From: Natronohydrobacter sp.
GTDB lineage: Bacteria > Pseudomonadota > Alphaproteobacteria > Rhodobacterales > Rhodobacteraceae
Assembly: GCA_020832555.1 (NCBI GenBank)
Contig: JAFIEM010000003.1
Span: 23,133 to 87,132 of the forward strand
Reading direction: 5' to 3'
Length of the DNA: 64,000 bases
Program-made: the position numbers and the translations under genes
Shown: positions 1 through 8,125 of the stretch, piece after piece
How the letters are laid out: every line of letters starts with the position of its first letter
How positions within the stretch are numbered: the stretch's first letter is position 1
Notes under the pieces: model-generated
Database searches by the model: none
What the model was told of the DNA's origin: nothing
What the model saw: the letters and a program-made list of their open reading frames with translations, nothing else

Positions 1-533
1 GAAAAGAGCGCGGGCCGCGCATGCGGGATTTGCAGCAGATACAGGCGGCGGATCGGGGATGCCTGCATCTGCTGGGCCAGATCCGTCAGCGGCGCGGGCA
101 GGCGCATCAGCCCGTCGAAATAGCTTGAGGTGATGGGGAAATAGATCACCAGCATGACGATCACGGTTTTTGACGCCGCCCCATAGCCCAGCCACAGGGT
201 CAGGATCGGGGCCAGCGCAAAGACCGGCACGGCTTGTGCGAATACCAGCATCGGGCGCAGCAAGAGGCGCGCGCCGGGTGACAGCGCAAGGTTCAGCGCC
301 GTGACGATGCCCAGCGAGATCCCTGCGGCCATGCCGGTCAGCAGATTGAAGAGCGTGAATTGCGCATGTTCCCACAGAAGGGGCGCATTGGTCCACAAGG
401 ACAGCGCCACCCGCGCCGGACCGGGCAGGATGAAATGCGGAATATCCGTAGCCCAGACCAGCACCTGCCAGAGCGTAATTGCCACGACCCCGGCCAGCAG
501 GGCGCGGACTATGCCAAAATTCAGCGCGCTCAT
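1..533 (-). CDS. thiX: ABC transporter permease, ThiX-like (partial, runs off left edge)
   Basis: Inner-membrane permease of a probable hydroxymethylpyrimidine (HMP) importer. The visible 177 residues from the start at 533 hold an N-terminal membrane helix (about residues 8-28), more hydrophobic segments, and the SsuC/TauC/ThiX-type permease core with a conserved QAVPVFALAPI segment and a cytoplasmic loop that contacts the ATPase. The start overlaps the stop of the upstream ATPase gene by four bases, so it is the last visible gene of the thiamine operon. The C-terminus lies outside the window. The family (nitrate/sulfonate/pyrimidine type) is clear; the substrate rests on the operon, which has a TPP riboswitch, TenA and a ThiY-like binding protein. 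Confidence 0.85.
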   Translation of the reverse strand, partial: MSALNFGIVRALLAGVVAITLWQVLVWATDIPHFILPGPARVALSLWTNAPLLWEHAQFTLFNLLTGMAAGISLGIVTALNLALSPGARLLLRPMLVFAQAVPVFALAPILTLWLGYGAASKTVIVMLVIYFPITSSYFDGLMRLPAPLTDLAQQMQASPIRRLYLLQIPHARPALF

Positions 534-1249
534 GTCATGTCCTGTTGCAGCCGCGCCAAAAGGGCGGCCTGTGCGCCCAGAACCTGCGGGGCGCGGTAGT
601 CGCGAGGCGTGGGGCTGCCCGGCAGGACTATCGGCTCTGCCCCATCTGGCGAAAGCCGCCACGCGCGGTCTGACAGGCGGATGGCTTCGAGCGGGTCATG
701 GGTGATCAGGATGACCGTGCGCCCCATGAGCAGTTGCGCTGCCAGATCCTGCATGGCCAGACGGGTCAGCGTGTCGAGCGCCGAGAAGGGTTCATCAAGC
801 ACGACGATGGGGCGATCTTCGATCAGCACGCGCGCAAGGGCGACGCGCTGGCATTGGCCGCCCGAGAGTTGCGCGGGGCGGCGGTGTTCCAATCCCTCAA
901 GCCCGACCTGCGCCAGAAGGGCGCGGGCGCGGGCGGTGTCGGGGCGTTCGCCGCGCAGTTTTGCGCCGATGGTGACATTCTGCACCAGATCGGCCCAGGG
1001 CAGAAGCTGGCCCCCCTGCGCCATCAGGGCCACGCGACCGGCCAAGGGCAGGTTGTCACTTGCGCGGAGTGTGCCGTCGAGGTGGTGCGACCCGTCGAGG
1101 CCCGCGACCAGCCGCGCGATGGTGGATTTGCCAATGCCCGAAGCGCCCAGCAGGCAGGAACATTGCCCGGTGGGCATATCCAGCAACAAGTTGCGGATCA
1201 GGGGTTGCTCACCCATCCACAAATCGCCCTGCAGGCTGAGCGCTGTCAT
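530..1249 (-). CDS. thiZ: ABC transporter ATP-binding protein, ThiZ-like
   Basis: Cytoplasmic ATPase of the HMP importer, 239 residues. It has a Walker A GASGIGKST (35-43), an ABC signature LSGGQ (128-132), a Walker B ending LDEP (about 151-154) followed by the D-loop SALD, and a switch histidine in LITHD. The start at 1249 (MTALSL) gives the family's normal length and a four-base overlap with tenA; a longer in-frame start would add about 32 residues without family similarity. ATPases of this group (SsuB/TauB/ThiZ) are alike, so the substrate comes from the thiamine operon, not from the protein. Confidence 0.88.
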   Translation of the reverse strand: MTALSLQGDLWMGEQPLIRNLLLDMPTGQCSCLLGASGIGKSTIARLVAGLDGSHHLDGTLRASDNLPLAGRVALMAQGGQLLPWADLVQNVTIGAKLRGERPDTARARALLAQVGLEGLEHRRPAQLSGGQCQRVALARVLIEDRPIVVLDEPFSALDTLTRLAMQDLAAQLLMGRTVILITHDPLEAIRLSDRAWRLSPDGAEPIVLPGSPTPRDYRAPQVLGAQAALLARLQQDMT

Positions 1250-1920
1250 GGCCCGTCCAGCCCCATCTGCCAGAAGCCGACCTCCAGCCGGGTGGCGGTG
1301 GCGAAGTGGTCGGTCAGGGACTGCGCACGCGGCAGTCTGGTCCAATCGGGGCCGAGGCGGTGGAGAAGTGCGTTGTCGATCAGCGCGCCGACATCGCGGC
1401 AGAGGGACTGGTAGTCCTCGCCCGCATAGGTGTTGATCCAGTCGGCATAGGGGCCACCGCTGTCCTGCAACCGCGCGCCGATTTCACCGTAACCCAGCAC
1501 GCAGGGCGCGAGGGCGGCCATCAGGTCGAGGAAATCGCCGGAATAGCCCGCTTCGAGCACATAGCGGGTATAGGCGAGGTTTGCGGGGGCTTCTTCGGTC
1601 GCTTCCAATGTGGCCGCGTCGATGCCTTCGCCTGCGCAGATCTGCACATGGAGCGGCATTTCGACATTCGCCAGCGCCTGCACGATCCCCGAGGCCGCCT
1701 GAATCTCTGTCAGGGTCGCGCCCTTGGCAGCCGCCAGCGCCCAGGCGCGGGCGAAATGGATCAGGAAGATGTAGTCCTGCCGCAGATAGTGCAGGAAATT
1801 CTCGCGCGGCAGGGTTCCGGTGCGCAGCCCTTCAACGAAAGCGTGTTGGGTATAGGCGGGCCATGCTGGCGCGTGGTCGCGCCAGCGGGTGAAGGCATGG
1901 CCGTAATCAGGTGCGATCAT
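1246..1920 (-). CDS. tenA: TenA family thiaminase II / aminopyrimidine aminohydrolase
   Basis: All-helical TenA-family enzyme, 224 residues, which in characterised members hydrolyses 4-amino-5-aminomethyl-2-methylpyrimidine, a thiamine breakdown product, to HMP for salvage. Visible family features are the LRQDY segment (46-50) with the substrate-contacting Asp/Tyr, the catalytic cysteine in APCVLGYGEIG (Cys140), and a glutamate near the C-terminus (RLEVGFW). It sits between the ThiY-like binding protein and the ATPase with four-base overlaps on both sides. That context fits import and salvage of the pyrimidine half, since thiC is not in the window. Confidence 0.93.
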   Translation of the reverse strand: MIAPDYGHAFTRWRDHAPAWPAYTQHAFVEGLRTGTLPRENFLHYLRQDYIFLIHFARAWALAAAKGATLTEIQAASGIVQALANVEMPLHVQICAGEGIDAATLEATEEAPANLAYTRYVLEAGYSGDFLDLMAALAPCVLGYGEIGARLQDSGGPYADWINTYAGEDYQSLCRDVGALIDNALLHRLGPDWTRLPRAQSLTDHFATATRLEVGFWQMGLDGP

Positions 1921-2861
1921 GGGGTGCCGGCGCTTATGTCGAGGGCAAGCGCATCCACCGGCAACCCGCCCGGTGTTGCGCCACGATCTGCCAGAAAGCT
2001 CTCAAACCGGGCATAGCGCCCGGCATCCAGTGCCGCCGGGCGGGTGGCAAAGCGCGGCCAGGTGTCGGCCCATGCCATGACATTCAACTCGGTCTGCAAT
2101 TCCGAGGCAGTTCCGGAAAACACCTCCCATGCGCGGTCAGGCTGGTTCAGGATGAAATTCGTGGCCTGAGCGGTCGCTTCCAGAAACCGGGCGATGGCGT
2201 CTGCGTCCATCGTGTCGGGGTTCGCCACATAGATCAACTCATCATAAGCGGGCACGCCTTCGGCTTCGGGGTAGAAACAGCGCCCTTCGGTGCCTTCAAG
2301 CTGAAGCTGGTTCAACTCGAAATTGCGAAAGGCCCCGATCACCCCGTCCACCTGCGCCGACATCAGCGCGGGCGAGATCGACCAGCCGATATTGATGATC
2401 TCGATATCCTCTGGCGTCATGTCGTGATGGGCGAGCATCGCTTCCAGCATCACCTCCTGCACGCCCGAGACTGCGAAACCGACCTTGCCGCCGCGCAGAT
2501 CAGCGAAATCCTGAGCGGGACCATCGGCCAGCACGGCCAGACAGGTCAGCGGCGTGGAAATCAGCGTGCCAACGCGGCGCAGGGGCAGGTCATCATGGCG
2601 ACTGAGATGCAGTTGCGGCTGGTAGCTTATCGCCAGATCCACCCGGCCTGCCGCCGCCATGCGGGGCGGCGCATTGGGGTCCGAGGGGGTGATGATCTCG
2701 ATCTCCAGCCCTGCGTCAGAGAAATAGCCGAGTTCCTGTGCCAGAATGATCGGCGCATGGTTGGGATTCACGAACCAGTCGAGCATCAGGCTGAGCCGGT
2801 CCTGCGCCTGCGCGGGCACAGCCATCGCGCTGAAGGCAAGGACGGTGACAAGATGTTTCAT
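1917..2861 (-). CDS. thiY: periplasmic substrate-binding protein, ThiY/NMT1-like (HMP uptake)
   Basis: Secreted solute receptor of 314 residues with a cleavable signal peptide (hydrophobic core at about 4-18, then AQA-QD). The mature part opens with the NMT1/THI5-like motif LMLDWFVNPNHAPIILAQELGYF, typical of ThiY and related pyrimidine-binding proteins. It probably hands HMP or formylaminopyrimidine to the ThiX/ThiZ importer encoded downstream. It overlaps tenA by four bases and follows thiF by 11 bases. The THI5 cysteine cluster that would mark HMP-synthesising enzymes is not visible, which favours a binding role. Confidence 0.87.
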   Translation of the reverse strand: MKHLVTVLAFSAMAVPAQAQDRLSLMLDWFVNPNHAPIILAQELGYFSDAGLEIEIITPSDPNAPPRMAAAGRVDLAISYQPQLHLSRHDDLPLRRVGTLISTPLTCLAVLADGPAQDFADLRGGKVGFAVSGVQEVMLEAMLAHHDMTPEDIEIINIGWSISPALMSAQVDGVIGAFRNFELNQLQLEGTEGRCFYPEAEGVPAYDELIYVANPDTMDADAIARFLEATAQATNFILNQPDRAWEVFSGTASELQTELNVMAWADTWPRFATRPAALDAGRYARFESFLADRGATPGGLPVDALALDISAGTP

Positions 2862-2872
2862 GAGCGTTCCTT

Positions 2873-3826
2873 TCAGTCGGTCAATGCGAGCAGGGCAATG
2901 TCGCCCTGCCAGCGGCGTTGGAGTTTCTGGCCTGCGTTATGCGCGCGCAGACCGGTGGCACAGGCGAGCACCACACGGGCCCCGTCAGGCGGGGTCAGGC
3001 TGTCCATGCGGTCGGGCGGGATATGGCGGGCTTGCGGGGAAAAGGGCGGCGCTTCTGCGCGCAGGTCGATCAGCATGTCCTGCGCACGGATCTGGCTGCG
3101 CGCGATGAAGGGCAAGGGCGCGTCCGGTTCGGGGGCGCGGTCGAAGCGAAAGCCCGACATGCGCCATGTGGCCGCATCCAGACTGACAAGCTGGCCAAGC
3201 GGTGACGGGATCAGATCCAGCAGGACCGAGAGCGCCATTTGTGCCTGCAAGGCCCCCAATGCACCGACCACCGGCCCCATCACGCCTGCGGTGGCGCAGG
3301 TGGCCCCGCGTTCGGGCAGATCGGGGAAGATGGCGCGCAGACTGGGGGCGCTGCCACAGCAGCCCGCGACATAGCCCGCCCGCGCCAGTGCCGAGGCGGT
3401 GATGAGCGGCTTGCCCTGCGCATGGCACAGGTCCGAGAGCGTCAGGCTGGCCGCGAACGTATCGGCGCAATCGAGCGCGATATCGGCGGCGGCGATCAAT
3501 GCGGGCGCGTTGGCCGGGTCGAGCATATCGCAGATGGGTGTCACGCAGACATCTGGGTTCAGGGCTGCAAGCGCATTTGCGGCAGCGCGCGCTTTGGGCT
3601 GGCTGATCTGGTCCATCCGGTAAAGCGGCTGGCGGTGCAGGTTATGCGCGGCGACCGTATCGCCATCGACCAGCGTGATCTGCCCTACCCCGGCGCCTGC
3701 CAGATATTGCAGCACCGGCACGCCCAAGCCCCCGGCCCCGACGACCAGCACATGCGCGCGGGCAAGCCGTGCCTGCCCTTCTGCGCCGATTTCCGGCAGG
3801 ATGGTCTGGCGGGCATAGCGGGTCAT
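2873..3826 (-). CDS. thiF: ThiF/HesA/MoeB-family adenylyltransferase with C-terminal rhodanese-like domain
   Basis: 317-residue enzyme that should adenylate the ThiS C-terminus before sulfur transfer. The N-terminal E1-like domain has the nucleotide loop GAGGLG (30-35), LVDGD (about 52-56), HNLHRQ, and the cysteine of GATCATAG (Cys177), matching the ThiF cysteine that forms a link with ThiS. The C-terminal 75 residues look like a short rhodanese module with IDLR (253-256) and an active loop CATGLR (Cys289). Oddly, both CxxC zinc pairs of E. coli ThiF/MoeB are missing: the first reads APSLRAIF, and the rhodanese part replaces the second. It lies between thiE (four-base overlap) and thiY. A MoeB-type role cannot be excluded, but the operon favours thiazole synthesis. 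Confidence 0.88.
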   Translation of the reverse strand: MTRYARQTILPEIGAEGQARLARAHVLVVGAGGLGVPVLQYLAGAGVGQITLVDGDTVAAHNLHRQPLYRMDQISQPKARAAANALAALNPDVCVTPICDMLDPANAPALIAAADIALDCADTFAASLTLSDLCHAQGKPLITASALARAGYVAGCCGSAPSLRAIFPDLPERGATCATAGVMGPVVGALGALQAQMALSVLLDLIPSPLGQLVSLDAATWRMSGFRFDRAPEPDAPLPFIARSQIRAQDMLIDLRAEAPPFSPQARHIPPDRMDSLTPPDGARVVLACATGLRAHNAGQKLQRRWQGDIALLALTD

Positions 3827-4425
3827 GCGCAGACCCGCAGCCAGTCGCGCATCCGCGCTTCGGGATCGGGGTTCAGGGTGATGTCGGTGACGGCAGAGAC
3901 AATATCCGCGCCTGCGTCAAACGCACCCGGCGCGCGTTCGACCGTCATGCCGCCAATGGCGCAAAGCGGGGTGTCGCCCACCAGCCCTTTCCATTCCGTG
4001 ACGCGCTCCAGCCCCTGTTGGTGCCATTTCATTTTCTTCAGGATGGTCGGATAGACCGGCCCCAAGGCGATGTAATCGGGGGCGAGCGCCAAGGCACGGT
4101 CAAGTTCCGCGTGGTCATGGGTCGAGATGCCGAGCCTCAGCCCCGCGCTGCGGATGGCGGGCAGATCGGCCTCGTCCAGATCCTCTTGCCCCAAATGCAG
4201 CCAGTCGGCCCCTTCGTCGATGGCGATTTGCCAATGGTCATTGATCACCAGCGCGGCCCCATGTTGCCGCGCAAGCGCGACAGCCACGCGGATATCAAGG
4301 CGGAGCGCATCCGGGTCGCGGTCCTTGATCCGCAGTTGCACCAGCTTCACGCCCAAGGGCAAGGCGCGTTCCAGCCAGTCGATCGAGTCGAAGATCGGGT
4401 AGAAGCGGGGCAGAGTCATAGCCAT
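3823..4425 (-). CDS. thiE: thiamine-phosphate synthase
   Basis: 200-residue TIM-barrel enzyme joining HMP pyrophosphate and thiazole phosphate to give thiamine phosphate. Visible family motifs are LVQLRIKD near residue 30, VINDHWQIA (pyrophosphate-binding Asn-Asp) near residue 60, LGQEDL, a GISTH segment, ALGPVYPT near 120, and CAIGGMT before the C-terminal phosphate-binding loop. It is slightly shorter than many ThiE proteins but appears complete. Two starts are possible (MAMTL at 4425 or MTL at 4419); both overlap the end of thiG. Confidence 0.94.
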   Translation of the reverse strand: MAMTLPRFYPIFDSIDWLERALPLGVKLVQLRIKDRDPDALRLDIRVAVALARQHGAALVINDHWQIAIDEGADWLHLGQEDLDEADLPAIRSAGLRLGISTHDHAELDRALALAPDYIALGPVYPTILKKMKWHQQGLERVTEWKGLVGDTPLCAIGGMTVERAPGAFDAGADIVSAVTDITLNPDPEARMRDWLRVCA

Positions 4426-5177
4426 GCCTTTCCAAGAACAGGGGTCGAGGGTTTGGCCATGTCGCGCGGGGCCATCGGATCGGCCCGTCGCGCCACGACC
4501 CCGGCCTGCACCGCCAGCGCAAAGGCGCGCGCCATCGCCACCGGATCGCCCGCCTGAGCGACGGCGGTGTTGAGAAGCACCGCATCGAACCCCATTTCCA
4601 GCGCATCCGCTGCGTGACTGGGCAGGCCAAGGCCCGCGTCAATCACCATGGGCACATCGGGGAAGGCCGCGCGCAGGGTGCGCAGCCCGTAGCGGTTGTT
4701 CAGCCCCAGCCCCGAGCCGATAGGCGCGCCCCAGGGCATGAGCACCTTTGCGCCCGCATCGAGCAGGCGCGCGGCCAGAACCTGATCTTCGGTGGTGTAG
4801 GGAAAGACCTCGAACCCGTCGGCGGCGAGGGCCTCGGTCGCCTGCAGCAGACCAAACGGGTCTGGTTGCAGCGTGTCGGCATGGCCGATGACTTCGAGCT
4901 TGATCCAGTTCGTTTCAAACAGTTCGCGCGCCATTTGTGCGGTGGTGATCGCTTCGCGGGCGGAATGGCAGCCGGCGGTATTGGGCAGGACGGGCACGCC
5001 GAGGCCCTTGATGATCTGCCAGAAGCTTTGACCCTGCCCCGCTTCGCGCCGGAGCGAGACCGTGGCCACCGCGGCCCCCGAGGCGCGAAAGGCGGCTTCG
5101 AGGACAGCGGGGGACGGATATTGCGCTGTGCCCAGCATCAGCGGGTTGGCGAGGGCGGTGCCGTAGAAATCGCGCAT
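4416..5177 (-). CDS. thiG: thiazole synthase
   Basis: 253-residue TIM-barrel enzyme that builds the thiazole phosphate ring from deoxyxylulose phosphate, dehydroglycine and ThiS thiocarboxylate. The Schiff-base lysine lies in WIKLEVIG (Lys93). The conserved LPNTAGC segment (about 64-70), PWGAPIGSG (about 148-156) and the phosphate-binding VIDAGLG and [10 protein letters not shown] segments are all present. It starts five bases after thiS and its stop overlaps thiE, as expected for coupled operon genes. Glycine oxidase ThiO, encoded just upstream, supplies dehydroglycine. Confidence 0.96.
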   Translation of the reverse strand: MRDFYGTALANPLMLGTAQYPSPAVLEAAFRASGAAVATVSLRREAGQGQSFWQIIKGLGVPVLPNTAGCHSAREAITTAQMARELFETNWIKLEVIGHADTLQPDPFGLLQATEALAADGFEVFPYTTEDQVLAARLLDAGAKVLMPWGAPIGSGLGLNNRYGLRTLRAAFPDVPMVIDAGLGLPSHAADALEMGFDAVLLNTAVAQAGDPVAMARAFALAVQAGVVARRADPMAPRDMAKPSTPVLGKAWL

Positions 5178-5181
5178 CTGC

Positions 5182-5379
5182 TCAGCCCCCTTGCATGGGG
5201 GCCAGCACTTCCAGCCGGTCGCCCTGTTTCAATTCGGTCTGCGCGCGGGCGGATTTGGGGACGAAATCGCCGTTCAGCGCTGTGGCGACGCGGGCTTGCG
5301 CCCAGCCGAGTTCTGTGAGCGCATCGGCAAGTGTCGGGCCGGTGATGTCTTGTGGGTCGCCGTTTACCTCAATCCTCAT
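5182..5379 (-). CDS. thiS: sulfur carrier protein ThiS
   Basis: 65-residue ubiquitin-like carrier whose C-terminus ends in Gly-Gly (MQGG), the residues adenylated by ThiF and converted to a thiocarboxylate. It begins with the typical [10 protein letters not shown] strand, and the [13 protein letters not shown] segment ([10 protein letters not shown] here) is in place. The length matches the family. Its start overlaps the end of thiO by 11 bases and its stop is five bases before thiG, consistent with tight stoichiometric coupling. Confidence 0.96.
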   Translation of the reverse strand: MRIEVNGDPQDITGPTLADALTELGWAQARVATALNGDFVPKSARAQTELKQGDRLEVLAPMQGG

Positions 5380-6334
5380 GGATCAGATCCCCTTTGGTTC
5401 CTTGGGTCAGATAGGTGATGGCCTGCGCGGCGAGCGCGGGTGCCATCAGGTAGCCGTGTCGGAAAAGCCCGTTCAGATGCAGCACCCGCCCGCTGAGCGT
5501 GACGCGCGGCACGTTGTCGGCATGGGCCGGGCGCAGATCGGCACCGGTTTCCAGAAGTTCGGCCTCGGCAAAGCGCGGGTCGAGCGCGTAGGCGGCGCTG
5601 AGAAGCTCCAGCACGGCGCGGGCGGTGACGCCACGGCGGGCGGTGCTCTCGATTTGGGTTGCGCCCAGCATGAACAGGCCATCCGCGCGCGGCACGATAT
5701 AGAGCGGGTGGCGCGGGTGCAGCAGGCGCACGGGGCGCGAGAGGTGGATTTCGGGGGCGCGCAGAACGACCATTTCACCGCGCACGCCGCGCAGGCCGGG
5801 AAGGGCGGCGGCCATGCCGCGCGCGTCGATCACCGGGCCCTGGATGTCGTCGGGTGTTGCCTCTGCCTGTTCGATCTGCACCCCGGCGGCAGCAAGCGCG
5901 GCCACCAGATCGGACAGCGCGCGGCGAGGGTCGAGATGGGCCTCGTCCTTGAAATACAGTGCAGACTTGTGATGCGCGAGGTCGGGTTCCAGCGTGTCGA
6001 GGTGGTCGATGCGTTGGTGCCCGGTGGTGCGGCGTGCGAACTGGTCCAGATCGCCCCGGTCGCGCTGCAAGGCTATGACGAGTGAGCCGCAATGGACCAC
6101 CTCGGTCACTTCGGCCCAGAAGGCGGCGGCGTGCTGACCGTGGGCGACGATGACAGGTTCGGCCACGGCACCCTCGCAGAAGGGCGCGAGCATGCCCCCG
6201 GCCCACCATGAGCAGCCATGTGGCCCCGGCGTGCCGTTGCGGTCGATCAGGCGCACGGACAGCCCCGCTTTGCGGGCAGCATAGGCCGCGCAGAGCCCCG
6301 CCACACCGGCCCCGATGACCGTGACATCAGTCAT
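5369..6334 (-). CDS. thiO: glycine oxidase ThiO (FAD-dependent)
   Basis: 321-residue FAD-dependent amine oxidase of the DAO family that oxidises glycine to the imine used by ThiG. The N-terminus has the dinucleotide-binding fingerprint VIGAGVAGLCAAY (about residues 5-17) and an acidic ribose-binding residue in LIDRN. SWWAGGMLAPF near residue 40 is typical of ThiO. The arginine-containing C-terminal segment (LLETGADLRPAHADNVP) and a final RHGYLMAPA flavin-contacting loop are present. The start at 6334 (MTDVTV) overlaps thiD by eight bases and places the Rossmann fold at the N-terminus; a longer open frame upstream lies inside thiD. Confidence 0.93.
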   Translation of the reverse strand: MTDVTVIGAGVAGLCAAYAARKAGLSVRLIDRNGTPGPHGCSWWAGGMLAPFCEGAVAEPVIVAHGQHAAAFWAEVTEVVHCGSLVIALQRDRGDLDQFARRTTGHQRIDHLDTLEPDLAHHKSALYFKDEAHLDPRRALSDLVAALAAAGVQIEQAEATPDDIQGPVIDARGMAAALPGLRGVRGEMVVLRAPEIHLSRPVRLLHPRHPLYIVPRADGLFMLGATQIESTARRGVTARAVLELLSAAYALDPRFAEAELLETGADLRPAHADNVPRVTLSGRVLHLNGLFRHGYLMAPALAAQAITYLTQGTKGDLIHED

Positions 6335-7130
6335 TGCGCCAGACCTTGTGGAAATGATGCACCGGACCGTGACCCGAGCCGACCGCCAGCCTGTCCGCCG
6401 CCATGATCGCGCCTTGCAGATAGGCATGGGCGCGGGTCACGGCCTCTGCCAGCGTCCTGCCCTGCGCCAGCCCGGCGGCGATGGCGGCGGAAAGGGTGCA
6501 GCCGGTGCCATGCGTGTTGCGCGTGTCGATACGCGGCGCGGTCAGGCGCAACACGCCCGAATCCGTGATCAGCAGATCCACGCATTCCGCGCCGGACGCA
6601 TGGCCGCCCTTCATCAGCACCGCCTGCGCCCCCATCACGCGCAGCGCCTGTCCCTGGCGGATCATCGCGTCCTCATCGCGGGCAACGTCCTTGCCCAGCA
6701 AGTCCGCCGCTTCCGGCAGATTCGGGGTCAGGAGCGTGGCCAAGGGCAGCAAGTGACCACGCAGCGCATCGAGCGCGTCCTGCGGCAGCAAACGGTCGCC
6801 GGATTTCGCGACCATCACCGGGTCCAGCACGACCGGCACCGCGCGCCCGGCCAGACCCTGCGCGACAGTGGCAATCGCCTCTGGTCCGCCCAGCATGCCC
6901 AGCTTGACCGCGCGCACCTCCAGATCGCCGAACACCGCCGCGATCTGGGCGGCGATCATGGCGGGGCTTGCCGGTTCCACCATGGTCACAGCGCGGGTGT
7001 TCTGCGCGGTCAGCGCGGTAATGACACTCGCGCCATAAGTGCCCAGCGCCGAAAAGGTCTTGAGATCGGCCTGAATTCCCGCGCCGCCGCCCGAATCCGA
7101 GCCTGCGATGGTCAATGCTATCGGGATCAT
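6327..7130 (-). CDS. thiD: bifunctional HMP kinase / HMP-phosphate kinase
   Basis: 267-residue ribokinase-fold kinase that phosphorylates HMP twice to the pyrophosphate used by ThiE. Visible signatures are AGSDSGGGAGIQADLKTF (about 9-26), MVAKSGDRLL, the DLLGKDVA region and the catalytic-base motif NTHGTGCTLSAAIAAG near residue 205-220. It is the first gene of the thiamine operon and follows the TPP riboswitch by 65 bases. With TenA and the ThiXYZ-like importer encoded downstream, it would take salvaged HMP into the pathway. Confidence 0.96.
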   Translation of the reverse strand: MIPIALTIAGSDSGGGAGIQADLKTFSALGTYGASVITALTAQNTRAVTMVEPASPAMIAAQIAAVFGDLEVRAVKLGMLGGPEAIATVAQGLAGRAVPVVLDPVMVAKSGDRLLPQDALDALRGHLLPLATLLTPNLPEAADLLGKDVARDEDAMIRQGQALRVMGAQAVLMKGGHASGAECVDLLITDSGVLRLTAPRIDTRNTHGTGCTLSAAIAAGLAQGRTLAEAVTRAHAYLQGAIMAADRLAVGSGHGPVHHFHKVWRND

Positions 7131-7195
7131 TCTCGCCCCCTTGTTGCAGCTACCAACGCAGGGGAACGAAAAGCGCGCAACAAGCGCACAAATTC

Positions 7196-7280
7196 ACCGT
7201 TCCCTACGCCGGTATGATCCGGATCAGGTTCGATGGGTTGGCTTTCGCCTCTCAGCCCCAAGACAGGGCACCCCAACGGT
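7196..7280 (-). promoter_or_regulatory. TPP riboswitch (thi box) in the thiD leader
   Basis: Read on the minus strand, this leader has all the conserved TPP-aptamer blocks in order: GGGGTGCC, the CTGAGA thi-box core, then ACCC...GAACCTGATC and TACCGGCGTAGGGA. The outer P1 stem is closed by ACCGTT (minus strand, 7280-7275) pairing with AACGGT (7201-7196). The aptamer ends 65 bases before the thiD start. By analogy with other proteobacterial thi boxes it should repress the operon when thiamine pyrophosphate is plentiful. Whether it acts on transcription or translation is not resolved; I see no clear terminator hairpin with a T-run between 7131 and 7195. Confidence 0.96.
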
Positions 7281-7290
7281 TCTGGGGCGG

Positions 7291-7319
7291 AAGTTAGTCC
7301 AAGCGTTTCGTGCTGACAA
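7291..7319 (-). promoter_or_regulatory. candidate sigma-70 promoter of the thiamine operon
   Basis: On the minus strand TTGTCA (7319-7314) and TAACTT (7296-7291) are separated by 17 bases, directly upstream of the TPP aptamer. This is a plausible but imperfect housekeeping promoter; the location is the best argument. Confidence 0.4.
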
Positions 7320-7365
7320 GGTGTGTGCCGTCAGAAAATCCGACACGCGGCGAACCCTGTGCGGC

Positions 7366-8022
7366 TCAGGCCAGCCGCAGGCGCGCTTCAAACCGTGCGA
7401 TTTCGCTTTGGCTGGGTGCGACGCCGGTAAAGGTTTTCACATAGCCCGGCACGCGCGACAGGCGGGTGGCCATATCTTCGCGCACCTGCATCGAGATATA
7501 GCCGATCTGGGTCAGATAGACCGTGCGCGCCCGGACATCGGCATCGTCGCTTTCAAAGCCGAAATGCAGGAACATCGCGCGAATCGCTTCCAGCCGCGCG
7601 CCATCGGCGGCGGTCACGCGCGCCTTGACCGCATCTGCCCCCTGCCCCCAGGCGCGCACCGCGAAATCCAGTTCCGGGTCGAACAAGTCTGGATCATAGA
7701 ATATGGCGATCAGGTTCAATATCGCCTCGGCAATGGTTTCGGCATAGGCGTCACGCGCCAGCACGAAGGCCCCCGTATTGCGCGCCTCCCAATCGTCCAG
7801 AAGCGCATCCAGAAGCGCCTGCCTATCCTTGAAGAACCAATAGAAACTAGTGCGCGACAGGTTCAGTTGGCTTGCAAGGGGCTGGATTTTCACAGCCTCC
7901 AGCCCGTTGTCCAGCAAGGCCCGTCTGGCCGCATCCAGCCAAAGCTCGCGCGACCCGCGCCAGCCTGTCGTTTTCTCGGTGTCATCCTGTGTGGCGGGTG
8001 CTGTCTGCATATGCGGCATCAT
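7366..8022 (-). CDS. TetR-family transcriptional regulator
   Basis: 218-residue regulator with an N-terminal TetR helix-turn-helix: the segment RRALLDNGLEAVKIQPLA followed by LNLSRTSFYWFFKDRQALLDALL (about residues 30-65). The C-terminal ligand domain is helical and not assignable to a known effector. It is divergent from the flavin oxidoreductase gene at 8126 with about 100 bases between them, so it probably controls the demethylation module and itself. The start at 8022 (MMPHM) is chosen because longer starts run into the intergenic region; 8010 is also possible. Confidence 0.85.
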   Translation of the reverse strand: MMPHMQTAPATQDDTEKTTGWRGSRELWLDAARRALLDNGLEAVKIQPLASQLNLSRTSFYWFFKDRQALLDALLDDWEARNTGAFVLARDAYAETIAEAILNLIAIFYDPDLFDPELDFAVRAWGQGADAVKARVTAADGARLEAIRAMFLHFGFESDDADVRARTVYLTQIGYISMQVREDMATRLSRVPGYVKTFTGVAPSQSEIARFEARLRLA

Positions 8023-8049
8023 AGGTCGCGCGCCGCGCTGCACAAGAAA

Positions 8050-8095
8050 AATATACAGTGATGATCTTTTTATTGACATAAGTGAACATTTCCAC
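8050..8095. promoter_or_regulatory. divergent promoter region between the TetR gene and the demethylase module
   Basis: AT-rich stretch in GC-rich DNA. A plus-strand TTGACA (8073-8078) could be a -35 element for the rightward genes. The partly repeated TGACA / TGAACA halves next to it could be part of a TetR operator. No perfect palindrome is visible, so this is only a candidate. Confidence 0.35.
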
Positions 8096-8125
8096 AAACG
8101 CTTGGCCAAAGCCAAGGAGTCCCCA

